A DNA stretch of 64,000 nt from Emiliania huxleyi CCMP1516 (Eukaryota > Haptophyta > Isochrysidales > Noelaerhabdaceae): positions 606,030 to 670,029 of the forward strand of contig NW_005199684.1 in NCBI RefSeq assembly GCF_000372725.1. The letters run 5' to 3'. The translations under genes were made by a program, and so were the position numbers. Positions 21,707-30,649 of the stretch are shown here, one piece after another. The first letter of the stretch is position 1, and the number at the start of each line of letters is the position of its first letter. The notes below the pieces were generated by a model. The model did no database searches and was not told the DNA's origin. It was given only the letters and a program-made list of their open reading frames with translations.

Positions 21707-22114
21707 TTACCCTGCCATTCCTTGTCCCTCTCTCTCTGCCACGAGAGCCGACGGCCGATGCTCCCCAACACCTTCTACATTGAGTGTGCCATCGTTGACA
21801 AAGTGCGCGCCGTCACGAATCACCATCTTCCCCCGCACAGTCAGATGGCCGTTGTTGTGAAAGCGGTCTGTGATCAGGCTGTGCGTCACGTTGCCTGTGG
21901 CATGGCTGCTTGCGCGGACGTGGAGCGACTCTTCGTGGCCGAGCCCCTCGAGCGGAATGTTGGCATTGTCGGGGTACTCGAAGTCGCCACCGCCATAGGA
22001 ATGAAAGCGAGCCACGAGGCTGCGAGCCTCGTCGTGGGACCGCGCCTCTTCCGGTGTCGCCAGCGGCAGCGTGAGCGGCAGGAGCGTCAGCAGCGAGAGC
22101 AAGCACTCGGCCAT
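21707..22114 (-). CDS. small secreted protein, hypothetical
   Basis: 135 residues from ATG at 22114. A clear signal peptide (ECLLSLLTLLPLTLPLA) is followed by a polar domain. The segment HNNGHLTVRGKMVIRDGAH then FVNDGTLNVEG has the short repeated pattern of a right-handed parallel beta-helix. The C-terminus (REGQGMAG) looks non-conserved and may be read past a splice donor, so the gene could continue on the minus strand. Diverges from NDUFS5 across 254 bases. Function unknown. Confidence 0.5.
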   Translation of the reverse strand: MAECLLSLLTLLPLTLPLATPEEARSHDEARSLVARFHSYGGGDFEYPDNANIPLEGLGHEESLHVRASSHATGNVTHSLITDRFHNNGHLTVRGKMVIRDGAHFVNDGTLNVEGVGEHRPSALVAEREGQGMAG

Positions 22115-22368
22115 AAAACGTACCTGGATAGAAGTTGTTTGGGGACATGTTCACGTTATACTGCGACTCCTCGGGGTTTCTGGGACTAAGACGACTGGCA
22201 GGTTGTGCTAGTCGCTATTAGGAACGCTATCCGACGGTGTTCCGAATGACATGTGTGTCCGCAGTTCGGCTCGCGTGGGAGCCGCGGCCGGTCACGGAGC
22301 GCGCGGGCTTGAGCTTTCCGGCTTTTTTTTCTGGCGCCGGCTCGGGCTTCGACTACAGGGGCCCTCGG

Positions 22369-22823
22369 ATGGCCAGCGGCTTTGGCACTCGCGCGCCAGT
22401 CGGGCGCTGCTTCCCGGTTTATCGGGTGCGTCTCGCCCTTGCCGTGGCGCGCCGCCACCCCCCGCGACAACGCCGGATCCTCCCCGCCCGCAGGAGTTTG
22501 CGGAGTGCATCTCGGAGAAGAGTGGGTCGCCTTCGGAGAAGGCGGCGGCGTGCGCGGAGCTGCGTGAGGACTACGTCGAGTGCTTGCACCATAAAAAGGA
22601 GGCGCGCCTCGCCCACCAGCGGGCCAAGGGGAGTAGGGGCAGCCATGTTACCGGCGCGTGTGCCTCTGAGCTTCCCAAGTGTGTGCCGCAGATCACACGG
22701 CTCAATGCGCTGTCCGACGAGCGGGCGCGCAAGATCAAGGCTGGCGAGCCGGTGCCCAGCACGCTGACCGAGGACGCCAAGTCTGGCACCTTCCGCTTGC
22801 CCTTCACCAATGTCAAGTCCTGA
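22369..22823 (+). CDS. NDUFS5: NADH dehydrogenase (complex I) NDUFS5-like subunit
   Basis: Exons 22369-22425 and 22494-22823, GT-AG intron of 68 bases, 128 residues. Exon 1 reads MASGFGTRAPVGRCFPVY, like plant NDUFS5 openings. Exon 2 continues EFAECISEK, then CAELREDYVECLHHKKEA, giving paired Cys-x9-Cys (CHCH) signatures. CHCH proteins fold by disulphides in the mitochondrial intermembrane space, and NDUFS5 is an accessory subunit of complex I. The C-terminus is longer than in plants. A segment at about 22627-22690 ends in a splice-like CCGCAG and could be an unspliced intron that keeps frame. Confidence 0.8.
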
Positions 22824-23441
22824 TTGGCCACGTTGGTCGCTGCCTGTTCTACGTAATGTCGCCGCGAGCTTGGCGCGCCCCCATGTGGACGGTCAGCTCT
22901 GTCGGGGCGACCCGTCGCCAGGCTCGCAGCCTCTCTCCCCGACCCATGGCACATTTGTTCGGGGGTTGAGTGCCGCGAGCCTGCGTTGTTATAGTTGGGT
23001 TGGCGCGCAGGCGGTAATGTCTTATTCGCGCATTTCCATTTGATTTACACAAACCTGGTACACCACGCCAGTGCATACTCCTTTTTTTCATCGCCCGTGG
23101 CGGACCGTGAGGCGTGCGCACAGCGCCGCCGGTCACCCCTGCGCGCGCGACACGGCGCGCCCCCCCCCTGCGCCGCCTTTTGGGGGGCTCTCACGTGACA
23201 CGTCTCAGAACTCACAGACGCTCTCTTCACATTCCGCTTTTCACGTCGCTATCTAGGCCCTCCAGCCAGCCCTCCGCTTGGCGCGCGCCTGGGCCATGCA
23301 GCGCCGCTTCACAGCCGGAGCCGCCTCAAGCCGCAAGCCTCGCGCCCGGCGACGTGCTCCACAGTTCCACTACCGTGAGCACTAAGCAGCCCAAATTCGG
23401 CCGCGGCGCCGCCGCCTCCACGCACCTGGCCCTTCACCTCC
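22824..23441. other. intergenic, nothing recognised
   Basis: Convergent region between NDUFS5 and superoxide dismutase. A C-rich run near 23,160. No gene or shared repeat seen. Confidence 0.5.
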
Positions 23442-24170
23442 TCACAGCTCCGCCTTGCCCGTGGCCGCGCGGGCGGCGTCGTAGCGGCGGGCGACCTCTG
23501 GCCAGGAGACGACGTGCCACCAGTCCTTGATGTAGTCGGCGCGGCGCGACTGGTGCTTGAGGTAGTACGCGTGCTCCCAGACGTCGATACCGAGGAGCGG
23601 CACCGTCGATGCGTCCATCGCTGGCGTGTCCTGGTTCGGCGTCGATTGGACGACCAGCTTGTCGGAACGCCGGTCAAGTGCCAGCCAGGCCCAGCCGGAG
23701 CCAAACACTTCCAGCGCCGACAAACTGAGCGCGCGCTTGAGCATCGCCATGGTGCCAAACGCCGACACGATTGCCGCGTTAAGGCCGGCGTGCTCCACGA
23801 TGTCTCCCCCGCCGTCGGGCGACATGGTTGCGAAGAAGAGCTCGTGATTGACAAAGCCTCCGCCGGCGTTGCGCACGGCGGCACGCAGCTTCGAGTCCGT
23901 GATCTGGTCGAGCCGCTGAAGCAGCGTGTCGATGCCCAGCTTTGCGAGCGCCTTGGTCGCTGGGTCACCCCTCAGCGTCTCCAACGCCGCGTTGAGCTTG
24001 TTTGTGTAGGCTCGGTGGTGCTTGGAGTGATGCTCCTCCATCGTAGTGGCGTCGATGTGCGGCTCAAGCGCGTCGTAGGCGTATGGCAGTGGCGGGAGAG
24101 GGAGGTTCTGTGCGGCTGTAGACGCCGTGAAGGCGACGAGCAGTACTCTACTCCCCGCCGCCACTGCCAT
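23442..24170 (-). CDS. superoxide dismutase, Mn/Fe family (Mn-type), with signal peptide
   Basis: Single exon, 242 residues from ATG at 24170. The N-terminus MAVAAGSRVLLVAFTASTAA is a likely signal peptide; the mature start resembles LPPLPYAYDALEP. Predicted metal ligands are His47 in EEHHSKHH, His109 in VNHELFF, and Asp196 and His200 in IDVWEHAYY. GSGWAWLAL and TPNQDTP favour the Mn form over Fe. It converts superoxide to peroxide and oxygen. The signal peptide suggests secretion, or a plastid route through the ER if a transit peptide follows. Confidence 0.92.
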   Translation of the reverse strand: MAVAAGSRVLLVAFTASTAAQNLPLPPLPYAYDALEPHIDATTMEEHHSKHHRAYTNKLNAALETLRGDPATKALAKLGIDTLLQRLDQITDSKLRAAVRNAGGGFVNHELFFATMSPDGGGDIVEHAGLNAAIVSAFGTMAMLKRALSLSALEVFGSGWAWLALDRRSDKLVVQSTPNQDTPAMDASTVPLLGIDVWEHAYYLKHQSRRADYIKDWWHVVSWPEVARRYDAARAATGKAEL

Positions 24171-24303
24171 ACTCACAGCACCTCCACCCTATGCGATGTG
24201 ATGTGGCAATGCAGGCAGAGAGACAAAGAAATCCGACTGCCCAGCTTGATCTTGAGCGAAAGGCGCACGGAGGGGTGGTACCCTCTCAACAGACTGAGCA
24301 CTG

Positions 24304-24427
24304 GGATAAGGTCTTCCGCATGGAACGACGGGACCGCCCCTCGAAGCTCGATCGTCTCGCCCTCAGCCCTCACTGGTGTGTTGGGGGGGGGGGGGGCGGG
24401 GGGGATAACACAGGTTCAGGATCGAGC
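24304..24427 (+). repeat. dispersed repeat B, diverged copy
   Basis: Shares CTCGATCGTCTCGCCCT, CTCACTGGTGTGTT, a G run and CAGGATCGAG with better copies at 33309-33478 and 50402-50567. The same unit, reversed, lies inside each copy of the tandem array at 52.5 and 53.5 kb. Confidence 0.65.
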
Positions 24428-24539
24428 ACTAGCTCTTAACACCACCTCGCACCTGTACCCGAAGGTATGCTAAAAAAGCTCACTCTCAACAGACAACACA
24501 TCAACCGAAGGTAACAACGATTGCTCAAGGGGTGTGGTA

Positions 24540-26009
24540 TCAGGACTCAGCGTGACCCACGCCCAGCCACGTGCACGCCACGCTTTTGGTGGCTATGCAG
24601 TGTGCAGACAGCATGGCCGCCGCTCTTTCAGGGAGCGCGGACCGATTCCGTAGACTCTGCATCAGGGAGTGCAGCAGCATTTTCTCCTCTCGGCCGCTAG
24701 AGTGTTGGTACCGTAGTGCAAGTTGTTCTACCAGGCGAAGGTCCACGCGCGCAGACCAAAGCGACTCATTTCTCAAATCTGCATACCAGCTCTTGGGCTT
24801 GTCTGCCCGGCCCCGCCACCGCTTCTTACGATATTCGCTGCGGCTCTTGGTGAAGTAGTGATTGAGGCGCGCGTCGGCGCCGGGCAGGGCGACTCCGAGC
24901 GCTGTCGGCAGGCACTCGTGCACCCAGCTTCCCAATCCTAGTGGGAATGTTTGATTCGGGCGCGCAATTAGCTCGCTCAGGATGCAGAACGACTTGTGCA
25001 TCGAGCGCTGGGACAGCGCGACTATGTCTGGCCCCGTGCAGTTGCGGTCGCAGGTGTCCTGAGCTGCGAGCAAAAAGTTGGCGGGGACCGGGCCAATTTC
25101 AGGAGCAAGTGCGACAAAGGAGGTTCCAAAGACAACCGAGCCCACGGTCCACATGGGAGCAGCCTGACAGGCTTGGGGGGCGACGCAATTTCCGTTGCGC
25201 GTGGCACAGCCCATGCCGGGCTGAAAGAGCTGGTCTGAAAGAGTTCGACTGCTGAAAGAGTTGGGCTGCGATCCGATAACGAGGAACTCGTCTATGTCTA
25301 TGAAGCCGACGCGTGTCCGGTGGGCGACCAGCGATAGGCGGTGTTGCTGTTGGCGCAGCGAGAGGTGCCGAATGGCGGCTCGATAAGCGGCGGTCTGGAA
25401 TTTCTTTGCACATCGGAAGCTTGGCATGACTTCAACTAGCACGCCTCGCTGCTTAGGGCCGTCGACGGTGTCTAGCAAGCGTTGGTGGGAGGCGTTGCTG
25501 CACTGATTCGACACTAGCACAAACGCGTGGACGCCCAGGGCTCTGTGGTAGAGAACCCAATCGGGCAGATAGTCGAACTCGTCACGAACGACGGCGACCA
25601 ACACTAATTTCCACTGCAGGGGTTTTGGCAAACGCTGCACGCCGTCGGCTGGTCGGCCAGAGCATCGCAGGTTGCGGTAATCTATGCTCTGGAAATTCCC
25701 CAGACAGTCGCAGGTCATTCTCTCGGACTTGTAGGACCCGCAGGGTATCTGCGCGTCTCCGCAGAAGAAATCGCCCCTGCAACGGCCCGAGACATTCAGC
25801 TGGAAGTTTCCGTTCTGATATCCACACCTGAAAGTGCTGGGCTTGCAGAATCGGCCGGTGCTACGATCCTGGAGCAGCGCGCAGTACGGCCAGGATTGAT
25901 CGTGCGGCCGCCACCCCGGAAACGCCCACGCCAGCCCGTATGGCCGCACTGGCCCCTGGTTAACTGCCCGCAGTGTGGTCGGTCGAGCGAGAGGGCCGTG
26001 TGGGGCCAT
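24540..26009 (-). CDS. GT92-like glycosyltransferase
   Basis: One open exon. First ATG at 26009 gives 489 residues, but the frame stays open to 26132 and beyond with no other ATG, so an N-terminal exon may be missing. The Cys-rich N-terminal part (CGYQNGNF, CRGDFFCGD, CDCLGNF) precedes a glycosyltransferase core: VVRDEFDYLPDWVLYHRALGV; the DxD metal site in GFIDIDEFLV; then NHYFTKSRSEYRKKR and GRAD. These match family 92/DUF23 enzymes, which add sugars to glycans in the secretory pathway. The usual N-terminal membrane anchor is not visible, and a dispersed repeat sits immediately upstream. Confidence 0.75.
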   Translation of the reverse strand: MAPHGPLARPTTLRAVNQGPVRPYGLAWAFPGWRPHDQSWPYCALLQDRSTGRFCKPSTFRCGYQNGNFQLNVSGRCRGDFFCGDAQIPCGSYKSERMTCDCLGNFQSIDYRNLRCSGRPADGVQRLPKPLQWKLVLVAVVRDEFDYLPDWVLYHRALGVHAFVLVSNQCSNASHQRLLDTVDGPKQRGVLVEVMPSFRCAKKFQTAAYRAAIRHLSLRQQQHRLSLVAHRTRVGFIDIDEFLVIGSQPNSFSSRTLSDQLFQPGMGCATRNGNCVAPQACQAAPMWTVGSVVFGTSFVALAPEIGPVPANFLLAAQDTCDRNCTGPDIVALSQRSMHKSFCILSELIARPNQTFPLGLGSWVHECLPTALGVALPGADARLNHYFTKSRSEYRKKRWRGRADKPKSWYADLRNESLWSARVDLRLVEQLALRYQHSSGREEKMLLHSLMQSLRNRSALPERAAAMLSAHCIATKSVACTWLGVGHAES

Positions 26010-26102
26010 TCGCGCGCATGCCGCGCGCCAACCCCTGGGGCTTTGATCTTCGTTCGGGTTTGGGAGCCAGGTGGCAAAGGTACTTTCCAACTTTGCGCCA
26101 TT

Positions 26103-26156
26103 CACTAGCCTAGAAGCTGAGGCAATTGTCACTAGCCTAGAAGCTGAGGCAATTTG
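26103..26156. repeat. two tandem copies of a 27-bp sequence
   Basis: ACTAGCCTAGAAGCTGAGGC plus about 7 bases occurs twice in a row, at the 5' limit of the glycosyltransferase frame and next to a dispersed element. Either a small tandem duplication or the trace of an insertion. Confidence 0.8.
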
Positions 26157-26359
26157 AGAGAGAGAGTTGTTTTTGTGTGTTGCAATTTGTGTGCAGCCAA
26201 CAGCGAGATGCTGCTCGAGCGCAGATCATGCGGCTGCGTTGCGGCGGGGAAACGCAGGACGCCGCCGAGTCCCTCGCCGCTTACAGGGCTGCAGGGCACT
26301 CTACACAGAACAGAGGGGCGAGCGGCGTCCGTCCGGCGGACACAAACTCCAAACAACAA

Positions 26360-26667
26360 AACCTGCTGCTCCACGTACCACGAGACGTTCGGCGGCGGCT
26401 TCTCGCCCACCGCCGTTCTCAAACTGCGCCGCCTCGCGCGCATAGTCGCGCGCGGCAGCGTCGACCGCACGGCCTACTCGCCCAAGTACTCGCTCTCTTT
26501 TATGTCCCACCATGCAGAGCGCATCTCTCTCTCTGTTGTGCGAGGCGTGAACCGCGCCATTCGCTCTCACCTGGCAACCCTGTCTGCACGTCTCGCGCGC
26601 GCGTGAACAGGCTCCAGGCCCCAAATGACGTGTGAGTGTTAGATTTGTTTGGTATTGCTAAAAATCT
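26360..26667 (+). mobile_element. dispersed repeat element, partial copy 2
   Basis: Inverted relative to 9967-10270 and very similar, carrying the same end of the coding region (FGGGFSPTAVLKLRRLA, SPKYSLSFMSHHAERI) and the same 35-bp terminal motif at 26633-26667. The other part of the longer element is absent. It looks broken. Confidence 0.65.
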
Positions 26668-26841
26668 CTCTCTCAAACTCCCTAACGGCAAAGCCGCTAG
26701 CAGTTGCATTAAATTCCCAACCCCTGTCGAGGGCTAGTCTTGCATCAGTCGAGTAGAAGGATCTGACCTCGGCGCCGAGCAAGTTTGGCCGCCAGCAGTC
26801 GGCACCGCTGTCATTTTTCTGTGGCACAGCCGACCTTGGAG

Positions 26842-28091
26842 ATGAAGCACCTTCTGGCAAACCTCTTCTTCGCGCTGCTGCCTCCGTCGCGGCACACCGT
26901 GAACCGACATGGAGTGATCCGGTGCAGCGCACCGCCGCCCATCCCATCCGTGGACGTCAAGGCTCTGACGGTCGGCACCATCGTGGCCGGCCGGGTGCTC
27001 GGCGTCGGCGAGGACGGGAGCTACGAGCTGGACATTGGGACGGGCAGCCCGGCGACGATGCCGCGGTCCGAGTCGGCGCTGCTTCCCAACGCGACCCGTG
27101 GCCGCGTCCCAGGCCAAGGTGTGTGGCCGGCGCCGGGCTTTTCCCAACCGGCGGCCTCTGATGCCTCCCCGCCGCCTCGCTAGGCTACGCCGACCTGAGC
27201 GCCGGCGAGGTGCGCGAGGCGCTCGTCGTCGGAGTTGCCGGTAGCCAGGTCAACGTGTCGGTGGCGCGTGCGCAGCGCGCGCTGGCGTGGCGACGCGTCG
27301 AGTCGCTCCACCGCGCCGACGTGTCCTACAATGCGACTGTCATCGCGCTCGCCGACGCTGGCGCGACCGTGGAGGTGGAGCGGCTCCCTGGCTTCGTGCC
27401 GTGGTCTCACTGGCAGCTGCCGGAGGCGGCGTGGGCGGACCGGAAGGCGCTGCTCGGCTCGCGCCTCCCCGTCAAGTTTTTGGAGGTGGACGCCGGCCGC
27501 AACCGGATGGTTGTGTCGCACCGGAGGCGAGCCGTACCCCAGATGCGGATTGCAGATCGCTGTAGCATTCCGACTAGCGCACGAGGCGGCACGTGCTCAG
27601 ACGGTTCGGCCGCATCGCAGCCTCATTCGCTGTAGTCGTAGCGCGTCCTCACGCGGTGCTCGGAATGCACTGCACGAGACCACATCCCCGAGACCACATC
27701 CCCGCCCGCCAGCCGCCCCTTCAGCGCCCGCGTGCTCTCCCGCGCTAGGCATGCGGTCCAGCAGCGGCTCGACGAGCTGTCGCCTGGCCGGCTGGTCTCT
27801 GGCAGGGTGGCGAAGCTCGTGCCCTTCGGGGCGGTGGTGCGGCTCGCCGACGGGCTCGAGGGGCTGCTCCACGTCTCGCAGGTCTCGCGGCTGTACGTGC
27901 AGAACGTGAGCGAGGTGCTGACGCGTGGCGAGGAGCTCACCTGCGTCGTGCTCAAGGTCGACCTCGCCGACGGATCGCTAGCGCTCTCGACCAAGATGCT
28001 CGAGTCGCGGCCCGGCGAGATGCTCGACGACCGCGCCGCCTTGCTCGCCCGCTCGAGCCAGATCGAGGGCCGAGTCGAGCTCCGGCAGTGA
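26842..28091 (+). CDS. ribosomal protein bS1-like protein, probably plastid
   Basis: Exons 26842-27118, 27184-27526, 27749-28091, giving 320 residues; introns are GT-AG and GC-AG. Three S1 RNA-binding folds: residues about 36-95 (LTVGTIVAGRVLGVGEDGSYELD), about 100-190 (VNVSVARAQRALAWRR, then VKFLEVDAGRNRMVVSHRR), and about 200-300 (GRLVSGRVAKLVPFGAVV, EGLLHVSQVS, CVVLKVDLADGSLALSTK). The third is the most canonical and the order resembles chloroplast S1 proteins, which bind mRNA on the 30S subunit. The N-terminus MKHLLANLFFALLPP is hydrophobic and could be the ER signal of a bipartite plastid presequence. An in-frame Met also lies at 26785. Confidence 0.85.
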
Positions 28092-28518
28092 CGAGTGAGA
28101 CACACAGTCACGGATGGGAGAAGGACACCACCCGGGAGGCGCACCTGCAGAAAAAAATGATCTTGTGGACCAGCGGACGCATCGCGATCAGGGCATGTAG
28201 ACCCATAGCACTGATCAGTGTCTGTCCATTCGAAATCGAATTTTTGAGATCAGCAGACAGCACCTGAGTTTCACTGTTTTCACTTCGTTTATCTTTTTCA
28301 AGATACTTAGATAGAGCAGCCTCTAGCCAGCTCAGCCAAGAGGGCTCACCTCGAGGCGGGCGGTATGGCTGCGGTAGTGCGTCTCCAGCCATGTCTACCA
28401 AGGACCGTCGTATAATATCGGCGACTCTTATGTTAACCGCGACAGCCCCGACACACGAAGTGCGAATTATCGAGGCATATACACACAACACAGCCGGCCG
28501 CGAACCGCCGCCGCCGAC
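28092..28518. other. intergenic, convergent 3' ends
   Basis: Between the S1 stop and the PAN-protein stop. Lower GC; nothing recognised. Confidence 0.5.
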
Positions 28519-29596
28519 TCAGAACTTCATCTGTTCGGGCTTGACGCCCCTCTTGAGGTTCTGCTCGCGGCTCTCCCACGGGCGATAGTCGACGATCGTA
28601 TCTCCCGCCGAGGAGCGCATCGTGCCATGCTCGTCGGTCGTCCAGCTCACGTGCAAGTCCACTGTGGCGCCCATCACGCCGCCCATCCAGGAGACGTGGG
28701 TCGGCACGCTCTGGTTGCGCCGGCTGCCCGGCGCGACCCCAAAGGGCGCCGTTCCGTGCGCCTCGCCCCACGCCTTGGTGGCGCCCACCCACTCTGGGTT
28801 GGACGCCTCGGGGTACTTTCCGTTGAGGTGCTTGTCGCGATTGGCGCGCCGGTACCCGTCGGTGTACGCGCCCCGCTGGCCGTACAGCGGGTGCGCCGCG
28901 TCGCTCTGCCACTTGAGCCAGCACTCGCCTGGGGCGGAGGGCGGCGGGCTGGCTCACTCCGCCTGGCCCACGAGGCGACGCCTCCCCCTGCATGGGCGGC
29001 GGGAGACCGAAGAGGTGCGTGTTGCCGTTGTCGGCGGACCAGCAGTGCGGCTTGTAGCAAAAGACCCACGAGTTGCACGGCCGCTTCGGGGACTTCTTGG
29101 CGTGCGCCGCGCACGCGTCGCAGCAGGCGGCCGCGCTCGCGACGTGGTGGCCGCGCCCGTCCACGACCGCGTTGCCCTGCGGGTCGCTGTGCGGCTCCTC
29201 GCCGCATTGCGGAGGCGTCGTCACGCCCGGGCAATCGGACGGGCACGACGCCGTCGACTCGCCCGGGCCGCACGTGCTGTCGCCGCACACGGCGGCCGCC
29301 ACGGAGGCGGCCGGTGGCGGCGGCGGCGACGCGGCAGGCGGTGGCGGTGGCGACGCGGCTGGTGGCGTGGCTGCTGCGAGCGGGCGGGCCCGCGCGGCCG
29401 GCGACGCGGCGGTGGCGCTCCCGCGCGCCGCCGGAAGCAGCGTGAGCAGCGGGCCGCTCGAGGCAAAGACGAGGATGAGGGCGAGCGTGGAGAGGACGAA
29501 GCAGAGCCACGGCCGCCTTGTCATGCCGCTCGCCTTGGAGGCCGCTGCCTCGGCGAGCTGCTCGACGGCCGCGTCGACGTCGACGGCGGCGGCCAT
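28519..29596 (-). CDS. type II membrane protein with PAN/apple-like domain
   Basis: Exons 29596-29008 and 28928-28519, GT-AG intron, 332 residues. A cytosolic N-terminus of about 27 residues is followed by one membrane segment (PWLCFVLSTLALILVFAS), then a Pro/Ala stalk, a Cys motif CGDSTCGPGESTASCPSDC, and a PAN/apple-like module. The module reads CCDACAAHAKKSPKRPCNSW and CWSADNGNTHLF, joined by the splice to GECWLKW. The remaining about 110 residues (AYTDGYRRANRDKHLNGKYP, VSWMGGVMGATVDLHVSWTT) belong to no family I recognise. PAN modules bind protein or sugar, so a cell-surface or Golgi-lumen binding role is inferred. Confidence 0.7.
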
Positions 29597-30649
29597 GGAT
29601 GCGGGATTAAGTCGGCCGCCCGATGAGCGCTGGGGTGCTGGGGAGAGGAGAGAGCTGGCTAATGCACACGTCAGTGCACACGTCTAACGACGTCTAGGAA
29701 TCCTAATGCCACACGTCGGCGCCGGCCACAAACAAAGGGGGTTCGACTCCTCAAACCGGATGGGGGCTTCAAGTCGCACAGCTCTCGCGAGCCGCCGCCC
29801 GCCGTCTGTGGCGACGCGCAGAACATCAACAACGCTGCTCGCAACATGTCATTGGTTTCCGGTGTCCGGAAAGCAGAACCACAGCACAGCTCTGTCTGTC
29901 AGCTGGCTCTGTTGCACATCACTCCCAACACTCCTAGGTGGAGATTTCAAAGTGCGGTCGGTGGACCAGTGGCCTTGTTGATCAAGCGGCACTATGCGAG
30001 CACCTTTGGTGTTCCGAGACAAGAGAAGTGCGCTCGTATTCACTGCATCACTGCTGGGCTTGATTCACGGATTGACGACGTTGTCTCTTGGCGAGATTGG
30101 CTGAGTCCACGGAGGGCCACTATGTCGCGAGGCAGCCCGTGCTGTGCTACGAACACGAGATTGAGCGAACGCTGCCCTCAAGACCGAAGGATATCTTGAC
30201 GGAGTTCAAAGGAGACTTTCGCAGATGCCGTCTACCGTACTGGCTGGCGCAGGCGAAGACGTGAACGGACTCTCATCTCTCTGGAAAGCACTGGGCCGAT
30301 ATGTCCTGGTGGGTGTTGTGGGTGCTGCGCGCTTTAGCCTTTAGTAGACCCTGCAAGCTCTATTGGCTCTCTGAATCCGTTGCTGGTGTCTGCGCGAACC
30401 GCGCGCCGATCGCCGTTTCATTCCTCACATACACCTCCGAGTTTTTGTCGAGATTTACCACACGCACACGGTGCTCGGTGGGTTCTGCCGCTTCTGGCTT
30501 CTGCATCGTCTGGGTTGTGGGTACGTCGACATGCACCGCACGCACAAAAATAAGTGAGAAAATACGACGTATAATTTTGAGTGAGATTATAATACGAGTG
30601 GCCTGCAGCTGTGGAGCTCGAGTGGCCTGTGGTGGACCGCTCGCGCCGG
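29597..30649. other. intergenic, lower GC, possible coding relic
   Basis: From about 29,840 to 30,300 the base composition is clearly less GC-rich than its neighbours. A short + frame ends at about 30,263 with protein-like sequence (HYVARQPVLCYEHEIERTLP, RCRLPYWLAQAKT). It has no start or recognisable family and may be a gene relic. Confidence 0.35.

Noticed and set aside
26009-26132. Glycosyltransferase start at 26132
   Set aside because: The codon there is GTG; nuclear genes use ATG. The first ATG in frame is 26009.
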